In this document: positions 1 through 9,820 of the stretch, one piece after another
Position numbering within the stretch: the stretch's first letter is position 1
How the letters are laid out: every line of letters starts with the position of its first letter
Assembly: GCA_945870475.1 (NCBI GenBank)
Contig: CAMBSR010000017.1
Coordinates: 1-18,069 of the forward strand
DNA from: Phycisphaera mikurensis NBRC 102666
GTDB taxonomy: Bacteria; Planctomycetota; Phycisphaerae; Phycisphaerales; SM1A02
Reading direction: 5' to 3'
Length of the DNA stretch: 18,069 nt
Notes under the pieces: generated by a model
Told to the model about the DNA's origin: nothing
Database searches by the model: none
What the model saw: the letters and a program-made list of their open reading frames with translations, nothing else
Translations under genes and position numbers: made by a program

Positions 1-740
1 CGGTCCACGGCGAAGCTGTCCGCCTCCATGCGCTTGCTGTTGGAGAACGTGGGCGGATCGAGCACGATGTAGTCGTAGCGCTCGCCCGGCGCGGGGCCCG
101 CCTCCAGGAACTGCAGGCAGTCCGCGTGCACCAGCCGGTGCAGCGCACCGTCCACGGCGAACCCGTTCAGCTCCAGGTTGCGCTTGGTCCAGTCCTGGTA
201 GGTCTTCGACATGTCCACCGTGGTGGTGGCGATGGCACCGCCGGCGCGTGCATAGACCGTGAAGCTCCCGGTATACGCAAACAGGTTGAGGACGCGCTTG
301 CCCTTGGCATAGTGGCGGATGATCGACCGCGTCTTGCGATGGTCCAGGAACAGGCCCGTGTCCAGGTAGTCGCTCAGGTTCACCTCGAACTTGAGCCCCT
401 GCTCCTCCACCGTGCGCACCACGCCGCGGTCATCCACGCGGTCGTACTGCTCGGAGCGATCCTTGATGCGGCCGCGGTACTTCATGTGGAGCCGCGCGCC
501 CGGCACCTGCAGGCCGTCGAGGATCTCCTCCTCGCACAGGTCCTCGAACGCGCGCACCTTCTCCGGCGTGTCGTCGCGCGTGCGGTTGTAGACCCACGCC
601 ACCACGTCGCCGTCGTACCAGTCGACGATCGCCGGGAATTCCGGGATGTCGCGCTCGTAGAGGCGGAAGCAGGTGATGCCGCCGGCCTTGGCCCAGCCGC
701 GCAGGTGCTTCAGTTGCTTCGCAAGTCGGTTGCCGAGCAT
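1..740 (-). CDS. Standalone RlmK-type 23S rRNA (guanine-N7) methyltransferase, partial (3' end off window)
   Basis: About 246 residues are visible before the left edge cuts the gene. The protein resembles the C-terminal (RlmK) half of E. coli RlmL, which makes m7G2069 in 23S rRNA using SAM. Visible landmarks are an N-terminal NRLAKQLKHLRGWAK segment, CFRLYERDIPEFPAIVDWY, LKFEVNLSDYLDTGLFLDHR, the SAM-binding NLFAYTGSFTVYARAGG, and the late catalytic motif LDPPTFSNSKRM. The THUMP and first methyltransferase half of RlmL is absent: the protein begins at the first conserved RlmK residues, which is why ATG 740 is chosen, although no clear Shine-Dalgarno precedes it. It starts 17 nt after the mutarotase stop on the same strand, so the two are probably co-transcribed. 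The family match is strong from motifs; the exact target base is inferred from the family. RlmI-type m5C methyltransferases are related but fit the motif text less well. Confidence 0.88.
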   Translation of the reverse strand, partial: MLGNRLAKQLKHLRGWAKAGGITCFRLYERDIPEFPAIVDWYDGDVVAWVYNRTRDDTPEKVRAFEDLCEEEILDGLQVPGARLHMKYRGRIKDRSEQYDRVDDRGVVRTVEEQGLKFEVNLSDYLDTGLFLDHRKTRSIIRHYAKGKRVLNLFAYTGSFTVYARAGGAIATTTVDMSKTYQDWTKRNLELNGFAVDGALHRLVHADCLQFLEAGPAPGERYDYIVLDPPTFSNSKRMEADSFAVD

Positions 741-757
741 GGATGCGCGCCGGGGCC

Positions 758-1126
758 TCAGCCCGCGGCACCCTCCGTGCGTGCGCCCGGGCACGATTCG
801 AGGTCGAAGACGAGGTCCATCGGTGCCCACCACGCACCGGCCGGCGCGCCCGGCACCGGGCGCTGGAAGCGGCGCATCAGTTCGTCCCACTTGCGGCACT
901 CGGGGTCGAGTGCGTACTGCTGGTAGTCGCGCGCGGGGTCGAAGCCGTCCGGGCCCTCGCAGTACATGAAGAGCCGCGTTCCTTGGCGGAAGATGCGCAT
1001 GCGCGCGATCCCCGCCGCGCGCAGGGCAGCCACCACCTTGGGCCACACGGCGCGGTGGTGCTCCTCGTAGACGCGGATCAGCTCCGGGTCGTCCACCAGG
1101 TCAAGGGCCTGCGCAAAGCACTGCAT
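758..1126 (-). CDS. L-rhamnose mutarotase family (DUF718) protein, possibly acting on L-fucose
   Basis: This 122-residue protein is close to the usual length of about 104-115 for the RhaM/DUF718 family, which interconverts alpha and beta anomers of a 6-deoxy sugar in the cytoplasm. It shows YEEHHRAVWPKVVAALRAAG, RIFRQGTRLFMYCE, and KWDELMRRFQRPVPGA followed by WWAPMDLVFDLE. Tyr20 and His24 align with Tyr18 and His22 of the E. coli RhaM active site. ATG 1126 is chosen because the family begins at this point and a -10-like TAGCCT lies 7 nt upstream. The gene is divergent from the Fkp gene with 39 bp between start codons, and no rhamnose genes are nearby. That context suggests L-fucose as the real substrate, but this is inference; L-rhamnose remains possible. 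Confidence 0.9.
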   Translation of the reverse strand: MQCFAQALDLVDDPELIRVYEEHHRAVWPKVVAALRAAGIARMRIFRQGTRLFMYCEGPDGFDPARDYQQYALDPECRKWDELMRRFQRPVPGAPAGAWWAPMDLVFDLESCPGARTEGAAG

Positions 1127-1133
1127 GCGCGTG

Positions 1134-1139
1134 AGGCTA
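1134..1139 (-). promoter_or_regulatory. Putative -10 element (TAGCCT) of the mutarotase gene
   Basis: TAGCCT on the minus strand ends 7 nt before ATG 1126, so initiation would fall at or within a few bases of the start codon. No -35 consensus was seen at the expected distance. It faces away from the Fkp -10 element, 11 bp distant. The hexamer is degenerate, so on its own it is weak evidence. Confidence 0.35.
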
Positions 1140-1150
1140 CCGCGGGTCCG

Positions 1151-1156
1151 TACACT
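1151..1156 (+). promoter_or_regulatory. Putative -10 element (TACACT) of fkp
   Basis: TACACT lies 9 nt before ATG 1166. A typical start point 6-8 nt downstream leaves a leader of 0-3 nt, and no Shine-Dalgarno is present in the gap. No -35 consensus is visible 16-18 bp upstream, where the sequence is the start region of the divergent mutarotase gene. Confidence 0.45.
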
Positions 1157-1165
1157 CGAGCGGAC

Positions 1166-3940
1166 ATGGCACGCGCACGCATCGCGAAGACCAGTTCGAA
1201 GCCCACCGCGGCACCCGGGTTCGACCTGCTGGTGCTCACCGTGGCCAACCGCGTGCAGCAGCGCTATGCGGAACGGATGCTCGAAGTGCGGCGCCGGCTC
1301 GGCGCACTCCCCGCGGGACTTTCCACCGTGGTCCTGGCCGATCCTGCCGGCAAGCGCATCGGGAGCGGCGGCAGCACCATCCTTTGCATGGCGGCGCTCG
1401 CCACGCGCGACCTCCTGCGCGACAAGCGCATCCTGGTGCTCCATTCCGGCGGCGACTCGCGACGTCTTCCCGCGTGGAGCGCCGCGGGCAAGATCTGGGT
1501 CCCGCTCGAGCGACTCGGCCGCGGCATCGGGCCGATGGGTTCGCCTGCGCTCTTCGACCTGGCGTTCGCGGAACTCTCGCGACTCAGCCTGCCCGCCTCG
1601 GGCGGCGTGCTGGTTGCGAGCGGCGATGCTGCACTTCGCCTCAAGGGCGAGCGCGTGCAGTTCGGCGCTCGCCATGCGACCGTCTTGGCATTCCCGGGCG
1701 ATGCCGATCGCGCCTCGCGCCACGGCGTGTTCGTGCTGGACCGCACGCAGCGGGTGATCCGCACGCTGCAGAAGCCATCGCCCGCGGCGCTTCGCGATGC
1801 CGGCGCACTGGATGCGCGCGGCCGCGCGATGATCGACAGCGGCATCTTCTTCTTCCCGACGAAGGCGTGCGAGGCGCTGCTGCGCGGCGCCGCACCCATG
1901 ATCCCGGCGCTCGCGCGCGGCACCGCCAGCCTGGATCTCTATCAGGAGATCGCCGAGTCGATGGCGAAGTCTTCGACCGCGAAGGAGTTCGTCGGGCGGT
2001 TCGCAGGCACAGGCGGCGCCGGCACCAAGAGCGGCGCGCGCCGCGCGAAGCAACTCTCCGCATTCCACGCCGCCGCGCACGGCATCGCGCTGCACGCATC
2101 GCTGCTGCGCTCCGGATCGTTCCTGCACCTTGGAACCACGCGCGAGCTGGCGGAACGACTCGCATCAAGCGAGCCGGAGCGGATGTTCCCCGACCTCCTG
2201 CACCCGCGCAGCGCGGGAGCGAAGGAAACGCACGGCGGCGACGAGCACATCGGCGTCCGCATCGGCCGCAGCGGCGGACTCCCGGCGAAGCTGGCGGCAT
2301 TCGATGTCCCGCTTGCAGCGGGCCGGCACTGCGCAGTGGTGCACGGCATCGACGACGACTGCAAGACCTCGGCCACGGACGGTGGAACGTTCGCCGGCAA
2401 GCCACTGCGCGCACTGCCGGCCCGCACCGGCCTCACCGCCGACGCCATCTGGGGCAGCAACCCGCACACGCTCTGGCACGCGCGCATCTTCCCCGTGGGC
2501 ACGCGCCGCGCAGCGCACGATGCCGCGCAGTGGATGGCCCGCGGCACGAAGTCCACGCCCGCGTGGCGGCGGATGCCGCGCGCATCGCTCGCCGACGTGA
2601 TGCTCCGCGCGGACGCCGAAGAGCTGGCCACCCTCCACGCCCACGAGCTCCTGCACGCACCGTGGGCACCGCGCAAGACCGCGCCGCTCGCCGTCGCGCG
2701 CCGGCATGCGGCGCTCGAGGCGATCTCGCCCGCGCCCGAGCAGCGCAACGAGGCACGCGTCCACGCGATGGCCGCCGTCGGCGCCGCGGTCGAGCGCGAC
2801 ATCGCGCTGCCGCGCCCAGTCACGGCGTTCGCCGTGCGCCAGGACCAGGCGGTGTGGGCCAGCGCACCGGTGCGCATCGACCTGGCCGGCGGATGGAGCG
2901 ACACGCCGCCCCTCTGCATCGAACATGGCGGCGCCGTGGTGAATGCCGCGGCCACGCTCGGCGGCACGCTTCCGCTGCAGGCCATGGTGCGCGTCACCGA
3001 GGAGCCGACCATCACGCTCCACTCCGTGGACGCCGGGCGCACCGCGCGGTACCGCAGCGTGCGGCAGCTCCTTGATCACCGTGATCCGTCGCAATGGGAT
3101 GCCCTCCCGCGCGCGGCGCTCGTCCTCAGCGGGCTGGTGCCGCGCGAGCCGGGCGCGGACCTGCGCGCGCACCTCAGGGGCGCCGGAGGTGGCCTGGCCA
3201 TCACGCTCTTCAGCGCGGTGCCGCGCGGCAGCGGCCTCGGCACCAGCAGCATCCTGGGCGCCACGCTCCTGACCACGCTCGACCGCATCGCCGGGCATGC
3301 CACCGATCCCGCGCACATTGCGCGCGGTGCATCGCTCCTGGAGCAGATGATCAGCACGCGCGGTGGATGGCAGGACCAGGTGGGCGGCGTGTGGGGTGGC
3401 ATCAAGCTCTGCACCACGCGCGCGGGCATCCACCAGGTGCCGGACGTCACGCCCATCACGCCGCCCGCGTCGTTCACCCGCGCGCTGCACGAGCGGGCGG
3501 TGCTCTTCTACAGCGGCCAGCGCCGGATGGCGCGCGGCATCCTGGAGACAGTGGTGATGCGCTACCTGCGCGGCGAACGGGCCGTCCTCGATGCGCGGGC
3601 CCGCCTCGTGGGTGGGGCGCACGCCATGGCGGCGGCGATCACCGCGGGCGACCTGGACGAATTCGGGCGAAGGCTCGCCGAGTACCGGGAGCTGAAGCGC
3701 ACGGTCGATCCGGCATCGGTCACGCCCCTCGTGGAGGCGCCCATCGAGGCCCTCGGGCGGGACGTTGCCTCGTGGTCATTCGCGGGAGCCGGCGGCGGCG
3801 GGTTCGTGATCCTCCTGTGCCGGTCGACAGGGGCAGCGGAACGGGTCCGGGTACGGCTGAATCGCCACCCCCCCCACCCGCTCGCTCGCCCGTTCCCCTT
3901 CGATCTCGATGCCGGCGGCATGCGAGTCGCGGTCCTCTAG
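1166..3940 (+). CDS. fkp: Bifunctional L-fucokinase / L-fucose-1-phosphate guanylyltransferase (Fkp type)
   Basis: This 924-residue cytoplasmic enzyme is close to Bacteroides Fkp (about 950). It would phosphorylate L-fucose with ATP and then use GTP to make GDP-L-fucose. The N-terminal pyrophosphorylase part has FDLLVLTVANRVQQRYAERM near residue 19, the nucleotide loop GSGGST at 66-71 and LHSGGDSRRLP at 92-102 followed by GKIWVPL. The middle has SGIFFFPTKACEALL and SGSFLHLGTTRE, typical of the family. The C-terminal GHMP kinase has WASAPVRIDLAGGWSDTPP from residue 564, the phosphate loop PRGSGLGTSS at 686-695, and the last motif SFAGAGGGGFVILL at 871-884. ATG 1166 is chosen because the conserved domain starts 18 residues later and the in-frame sequence upstream is non-conserved and crosses the mutarotase gene. 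A run of eight C lies close to the 3' end, after the last motif. The family is clear; sugar specificity is inferred. Confidence 0.93.
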   Translation: MARARIAKTSSKPTAAPGFDLLVLTVANRVQQRYAERMLEVRRRLGALPAGLSTVVLADPAGKRIGSGGSTILCMAALATRDLLRDKRILVLHSGGDSRRLPAWSAAGKIWVPLERLGRGIGPMGSPALFDLAFAELSRLSLPASGGVLVASGDAALRLKGERVQFGARHATVLAFPGDADRASRHGVFVLDRTQRVIRTLQKPSPAALRDAGALDARGRAMIDSGIFFFPTKACEALLRGAAPMIPALARGTASLDLYQEIAESMAKSSTAKEFVGRFAGTGGAGTKSGARRAKQLSAFHAAAHGIALHASLLRSGSFLHLGTTRELAERLASSEPERMFPDLLHPRSAGAKETHGGDEHIGVRIGRSGGLPAKLAAFDVPLAAGRHCAVVHGIDDDCKTSATDGGTFAGKPLRALPARTGLTADAIWGSNPHTLWHARIFPVGTRRAAHDAAQWMARGTKSTPAWRRMPRASLADVMLRADAEELATLHAHELLHAPWAPRKTAPLAVARRHAALEAISPAPEQRNEARVHAMAAVGAAVERDIALPRPVTAFAVRQDQAVWASAPVRIDLAGGWSDTPPLCIEHGGAVVNAAATLGGTLPLQAMVRVTEEPTITLHSVDAGRTARYRSVRQLLDHRDPSQWDALPRAALVLSGLVPREPGADLRAHLRGAGGGLAITLFSAVPRGSGLGTSSILGATLLTTLDRIAGHATDPAHIARGASLLEQMISTRGGWQDQVGGVWGGIKLCTTRAGIHQVPDVTPITPPASFTRALHERAVLFYSGQRRMARGILETVVMRYLRGERAVLDARARLVGGAHAMAAAITAGDLDEFGRRLAEYRELKRTVDPASVTPLVEAPIEALGRDVASWSFAGAGGGGFVILLCRSTGAAERVRVRLNRHPPHPLARPFPFDLDAGGMRVAVL

Positions 3941-4018
3941 CACTTCCGCCCCATAAAGTCGACCTCGGCCGTGGATTGGGCATACAAGCAGCCCGCGGCG
4001 GCTTCCTCGGGCCAACGA

Positions 4019-4024
4019 TACAAT
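4019..4024 (+). promoter_or_regulatory. Putative -10 element (TACAAT) of the pyrophosphatase gene, followed by a C7 tract
   Basis: TACAAT lies 54 nt before the pyrophosphatase ATG. It is followed at once by seven C residues (4025-4031), so transcription would begin in or at the end of a C run. No good -35 was seen. Here the leader is long enough to hold a ribosome-binding site (AAGGA, 4067-4071, 7 nt before ATG 4079), unlike most other starts in the window. The 138 bp between fkp and this gene show no terminator. Confidence 0.45.
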
Positions 4025-4078
4025 CCCCCCCTTCCCCGGCGCCCTTCCGGCACCGGTACACGCACCAAGGACGAAGAC

Positions 4079-6607
<2,529 letters not shown>

Positions 6608-6647
6608 GTCCCTCGGGCGAACGAGATCTTCACCGAATGAAACCCAC

Positions 6648-6682
6648 GCGGCCCGCTCCCTCAGGAGCGGGCCGCTTTCCTT
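6648..6682 (+). terminator. Rho-independent terminator after the pyrophosphatase gene
   Basis: A perfect 12-bp stem (GCGGCCCGCTCC pairing with GGAGCGGGCCGC) closes a 4-nt loop CTCA and is followed by TTTCCTT. It starts 40 nt after the pyrophosphatase stop, before the -10 element of the next gene, so the pyrophosphatase looks monocistronic. Confidence 0.88.
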
Positions 6683-6710
6683 GCAACGCTGCGGCGCATG
6701 CGGCGATGCC

Positions 6711-6716
6711 TATACT
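6711..6716 (+). promoter_or_regulatory. Putative -10 element (TATACT) of the DedA-family gene
   Basis: TATACT is a near-consensus -10 and ends 6 nt before ATG 6723, so the transcript would start at or next to the start codon. TTGCAA at 6681-6686 is 24 bp upstream, too far for a normal -35. It sits just after the pyrophosphatase terminator. Confidence 0.6.
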
Positions 6717-6722
6717 TCCTCC

Positions 6723-7562
6723 ATGCTCATGCGCGCCGCCATCGTCACCGTCGCCCTCGCGACGCTTGCAGTGGCGGCGCAGGACCCTGCGGTGGCCGAT
6801 GCCGCCACGCACGCCGCGGCCGCAGCTCCCGAGCCGGGCACGCTCCGCGAATGGGGCAGCAAGCTGGTCGAGTACGGGCCGATCGCCATCTTCGTGGCGT
6901 TCGTCATCTCCGGCATCGGCCTGCACCTGAGCGAGGACTTCATCCTGGTGCCGGCCGGCATCTTCGCGTACGAGCAGTACGTGCAGACGGGCTCGTGGAC
7001 CTGGTTCATCGAGGCATCGTTCGCGGCCTGGCTCGGCATCGTCATGGGCGATGCCGGCTGGATCTGGCTCTGCCGCCATTTCGGGGGAAAGCTCCTCGGC
7101 TGGCGCACCTTCCGCAAGCTGATCGGGCCGCGCACGCTGCTGGAAGTGAAGTACGAGATGGATCGCCGGGGCGCCTGGGCGCTGCTCATCGCGCGCTTCA
7201 TCCCCGGGGCGCGCACGCCGATGGTCACCATGTCAGGCGTGATGCAGCTCTCGTGGTGGAAGATCCTCGCCGTGGAGGCGGTCGGCGTGCTGGTGACGGC
7301 GCCCCTCCAGATGGGAATCGGCGTGGGCGTCGCGAAGATCGGCAGCCAGTTCGAGAGCGCCGCGCACCGCTGGATCCTCTACATCGGCGCCACGCTTGCG
7401 GTGGTGGGCCTCATGGCCGTGGCGCACATCGCCATCTCGCGGCGCCGCAGCGCACATCGCCCGCCGCGCGCCCCGGTGCAGTGGCTGACGGGCTTCGCGA
7501 AGCGGACGATCGGCACGGTCCAGCGCGTGGTGGTCAAGGCCGACGGCGGCGTGGGCGGCTGA
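6723..7562 (+). CDS. DedA / SNARE-associated (VTT domain) family inner-membrane protein
   Basis: This 279-residue protein belongs to the DedA family, whose members include polyprenyl-phosphate and phospholipid flippases. The N-terminus (residues 3-20) looks like a signal peptide, followed by an Ala-rich linker. The DedA core then has a re-entrant segment GIGLHLSEDFILVPAGIFA with acidic Glu71-Asp72, Asp110 in GIVMGDAGW, and the characteristic ARFIPGARTPMVTMSG with Arg158 and Arg164. Helices near 185-205 and 220-245 end in a basic tail. ATG 6723 is chosen because TATACT lies 6 nt upstream; ATG 6729 two codons later is an alternative and gives a more basic signal peptide start. The upstream terminator isolates the gene. 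The family is secure; the lipid transported is not predictable here. Confidence 0.88.
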   Translation: MLMRAAIVTVALATLAVAAQDPAVADAATHAAAAAPEPGTLREWGSKLVEYGPIAIFVAFVISGIGLHLSEDFILVPAGIFAYEQYVQTGSWTWFIEASFAAWLGIVMGDAGWIWLCRHFGGKLLGWRTFRKLIGPRTLLEVKYEMDRRGAWALLIARFIPGARTPMVTMSGVMQLSWWKILAVEAVGVLVTAPLQMGIGVGVAKIGSQFESAAHRWILYIGATLAVVGLMAVAHIAISRRRSAHRPPRAPVQWLTGFAKRTIGTVQRVVVKADGGVGG

Positions 7563-7572
7563 GCGGCCGCCC
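7553..7572 (+). terminator. Weak hairpin at the 3' end of the DedA gene
   Basis: GGGCGGC and GCCGCCC form a perfect 7-bp stem around a 6-nt loop that includes the TGA stop. There is no T tract, so termination here is uncertain. The 38 bp between this gene and the convergent DUF1573 gene hold no better candidate. Confidence 0.25.
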
Positions 7573-7600
7573 GGCGCGCACGTGATCGCAGCAATCGAGA

Positions 7601-8395
7601 TCAGGGGGCAAACGTCAGCGTCACCGTGGCCACCGGGCAGGTGGCGGAGTCGGTGACGATGTCCACGTTCAGCGATGCCGGCGTGCCGTTGGGCCCCGCG
7701 CGGAAACCACGGTGCGCGCGGCCCTCCGCGGATTCCACGAACCGGGCCGCCTCGAACGAGCTGAGCGCCACCTTCCCCATCGGTCCTTCGGGCGGGAGGA
7801 TCGTGCCGATGGGCGGGTCGATCGAGAGCACCTTCAGCGGGGCGCCGTCGTTGGCGAAGACATCGATGTCGATGACTGCCTCGCGGTCACCCGCATGGAC
7901 CGCCACGCGTTCCGGCGAAACCACCGCGCCGCGGTTGATCGAATAGTCGACGCGCATGACGCCCGCGAAGCCGGCCGCGGAGGCGAACTCGACGGCGATG
8001 GACCGGACGCCGCTGCCGGCGGGGTTCACGGTGAGCTTCACCTCGCGCTCCTCGCCGGGGGCGAGCGTCTGGCTTCCGATCAGCTTGGCATCCAGGCATC
8101 CGCAGTTGGATGCGTAGCCGAGGATCTCGAGCGTCTCGCCGGACTGGTTGCGGATCCGCTCGATGCGGACGAGCTTCTCCTCGCAAAGGTTGACGGCGCC
8201 GAGATCGATCTTGCCGTTCACGGACTGGATGGGCCGCGACGCCAGGTAGGCGCTGCCGCCCGGTGCGGGGCGGCCGGCTCCGCCCGGCGCGGGCGGTGTC
8301 GACGATCCATCGCCGCAGCCGCCGATGGCCACGAACGTTGCAAGGACGGCGAACGCCGCGGCGGAGCGGATCATCACGGAGCATGCAGTGCGCAT
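7601..8395 (-). CDS. DUF1573 domain lipoprotein
   Basis: This 264-residue exported protein has a lipoprotein signal: a hydrophobic stretch ending VAIGGC with Cys27 as the lipidation site. A Gly/Pro/Ser linker follows. Residues from about 60 to 135 match DUF1573 (Ig-like, found in many planctomycete and Bacteroidetes envelope proteins): IDLGAVNLCEEKLVRIERI, NQSGETLEILGYASNCGC and LAPGEEREVKLTVNP. A second beta-rich half is not assigned. ATG 8395 is chosen because TAGGAT lies 6 nt before it; ATG 8374 is an alternative that still leaves a good signal peptide. It lies 31 bp behind the MFS gene on the same strand and may be co-transcribed in part. The function of DUF1573 proteins is not known to me. 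Confidence 0.87.
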   Translation of the reverse strand: MRTACSVMIRSAAAFAVLATFVAIGGCGDGSSTPPAPGGAGRPAPGGSAYLASRPIQSVNGKIDLGAVNLCEEKLVRIERIRNQSGETLEILGYASNCGCLDAKLIGSQTLAPGEEREVKLTVNPAGSGVRSIAVEFASAAGFAGVMRVDYSINRGAVVSPERVAVHAGDREAVIDIDVFANDGAPLKVLSIDPPIGTILPPEGPMGKVALSSFEAARFVESAEGRAHRGFRAGPNGTPASLNVDIVTDSATCPVATVTLTFAP

Positions 8396-8401
8396 GCCGG
8401 A

Positions 8402-8407
8402 ATCCTA
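8402..8407 (-). promoter_or_regulatory. Putative -10 element (TAGGAT) of the DUF1573 lipoprotein gene
   Basis: TAGGAT on the minus strand ends 6 nt before ATG 8395, the same distance as TATACT at the DedA gene. It lies in the 31-bp gap after the MFS stop codon, so the lipoprotein gene could have its own leaderless transcript. No -35 consensus was seen. Confidence 0.4.
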
Positions 8408-8426
8408 TGCCCGCGGGCCGCGCCGG

Positions 8427-9692
8427 TCAGGCCGGATCCGGTTCCTGGAGCGGTTCGATGCTGCGCAGCCGCCGCAGCTGGGGTACCGCCACCGCGATGC
8501 CCGCCAGCACCACCAGCGTGCCGATGCCGCCGCTCACGACGCTCGCCACCGGGCCGAAGAGCCGGGCCACGGCGCCGCTCTCGAAGCCGCCGAGCTCGTT
8601 CGAGCACTCGATGAACATGGTGTTGACGGCGCCCACCCGGCCACGCAGGCGGTCCGGAGTGCGCATCTGGACCAGGACATGGCGGATCACCACGCTGATG
8701 TTGTCTGCGGCGCCTGCCACCGCAAGCGCCAACACCGCAAGCCACGGCACCGTGGAGAAGCCGAAGACGATGGTGGCCACCGCGAAGACCGCGACGCTCC
8801 CGAGCAGCGCATGGCCAGCGTTGCGGAAATTTGGCCGAAACGCCAGCCACCCGGCCATCAGCAGTGCGCCCACGTAGGGCGCCGCACGGAGCACTCCGTA
8901 GAGCATGGGACCGCCGCCGAGGATGTCGTCGGCGTACTGCGGCAGGAGGGCCGTGGCACCGCCGAAGACCACCGCCAGGAGGTCGAGGAGGATGGCGCCG
9001 AACACCGGTCGCTCGCGCCACATGTGCGAGATGCCGGCCAGCATGGCATGCACCGTGATGGCGCGGTTGCCGCGCGGGGCCTGGCGCGGCGTGGTGGTGG
9101 CGACGGCAACGGAAAAGATCACGCAACCCACCGCGCTCAGGAGGTAGAGCGGCCAGATCGCCGGCATGGCGGCGATGAGCGCGCCCGCCAGGAGCGGCCC
9201 GCCGATGGCCGCCGCCTGGAAGATGCCGCTCTGGTACGTGACCACGTTCTGGAAGATCTCGTTGGGCACGATGAGCGGCAGGAAGCTCTGCCGCGCGGGG
9301 CCATTGAACGCGCGCACCACCGCGCTCACCACGAGCAGTGCGTAGAAGGCCATCACCGGGGCATCCCACGCGCTGAGCACCGCGAACCCCACGCACACCG
9401 CCGCGAAGCCGGCCTGCGTGAGCGAGACGATGGCGCGCCGGTCACGGGTGTCGGCAACGTGGCCCGCCACCAGCGAGAGCGCCACTACCGGCGCGGCACG
9501 GCACAGGCCCATCACTCCCAGCGCAAGCGGATCGTGGGTGCGCGCCCAGATCTCCCAGCCAACCGCCGCGTTCATCACCTGGAGGCCCGTGGAGCCGCAG
9601 ATGAATCCGGACGCGAACCGTCGGTAGTTCGGAATGCGAAGGGCCGCATACGGGTCGTGCGGTGCGGCGTGCTGGTCTGCTGGGGGGTGCAA
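8427..9692 (-). CDS. MFS transporter, DHA3/EntS-like exporter family
   Basis: This protein of about 421 residues has twelve predicted hydrophobic segments and the MFS loop motif GHVADTRDRRA between helices 2 and 3. The conserved N-terminus PYAALRIPNYRRFASGF, the segment VRAFNGPARQSFLPLIVP and the later RTPDRLRGRVGAVNTMFIE are typical of the DHA3 (MFS_3) exporters that include EntS and macrolide pumps. The substrate cannot be predicted. The start is uncertain: TTG 9692 gives a short N-terminus of normal length and lies 23 nt after a -10-like TACGCT; GTG 9755 would add 21 low-complexity residues. No ATG precedes the conserved region in frame. It is divergent from the isocitrate dehydrogenase gene and followed 31 bp later by the lipoprotein gene. 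Confidence 0.88.
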   Translation of the reverse strand: MHPPADQHAAPHDPYAALRIPNYRRFASGFICGSTGLQVMNAAVGWEIWARTHDPLALGVMGLCRAAPVVALSLVAGHVADTRDRRAIVSLTQAGFAAVCVGFAVLSAWDAPVMAFYALLVVSAVVRAFNGPARQSFLPLIVPNEIFQNVVTYQSGIFQAAAIGGPLLAGALIAAMPAIWPLYLLSAVGCVIFSVAVATTTPRQAPRGNRAITVHAMLAGISHMWRERPVFGAILLDLLAVVFGGATALLPQYADDILGGGPMLYGVLRAAPYVGALLMAGWLAFRPNFRNAGHALLGSVAVFAVATIVFGFSTVPWLAVLALAVAGAADNISVVIRHVLVQMRTPDRLRGRVGAVNTMFIECSNELGGFESGAVARLFGPVASVVSGGIGTLVVLAGIAVAVPQLRRLRSIEPLQEPDPA

Positions 9693-9715
9693 TATCGGTC
9701 CGGGGTGGAGCCGAA

Positions 9716-9721
9716 AGCGTA
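9716..9721 (-). promoter_or_regulatory. Possible -10 element (TACGCT) of the MFS gene
   Basis: TACGCT on the minus strand lies 23 nt before TTG 9692. It would give a short leader and supports TTG 9692 over GTG 9755, which lies upstream of it. No -35 was seen. Confidence 0.25.
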
Positions 9722-9763
9722 CCGCGCATGGATGCAGGGGCCCGGGAGCGAGCACGCGCGCCC

Positions 9764-9769
9764 TATCCT
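9764..9769 (+). promoter_or_regulatory. Possible -10 element (TATCCT) of the isocitrate dehydrogenase operon
   Basis: TATCCT lies 51 nt before ATG 9821, leaving a leader of about 44 nt that contains AGGA (9809-9812) 8 nt before the start codon. No -35 consensus was seen. Confidence 0.35.
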
Positions 9770-9820
9770 GTGCGCCCCGCGATCCGCCGCGGGCACGCCA
9801 CCACCACCAGGAAGACCACC

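Noticed and set aside
743..1165. Upstream in-frame extension of fkp
   Set aside because: It overlaps the mutarotase gene in antisense and is not conserved; the Fkp domain starts just after ATG 1166.
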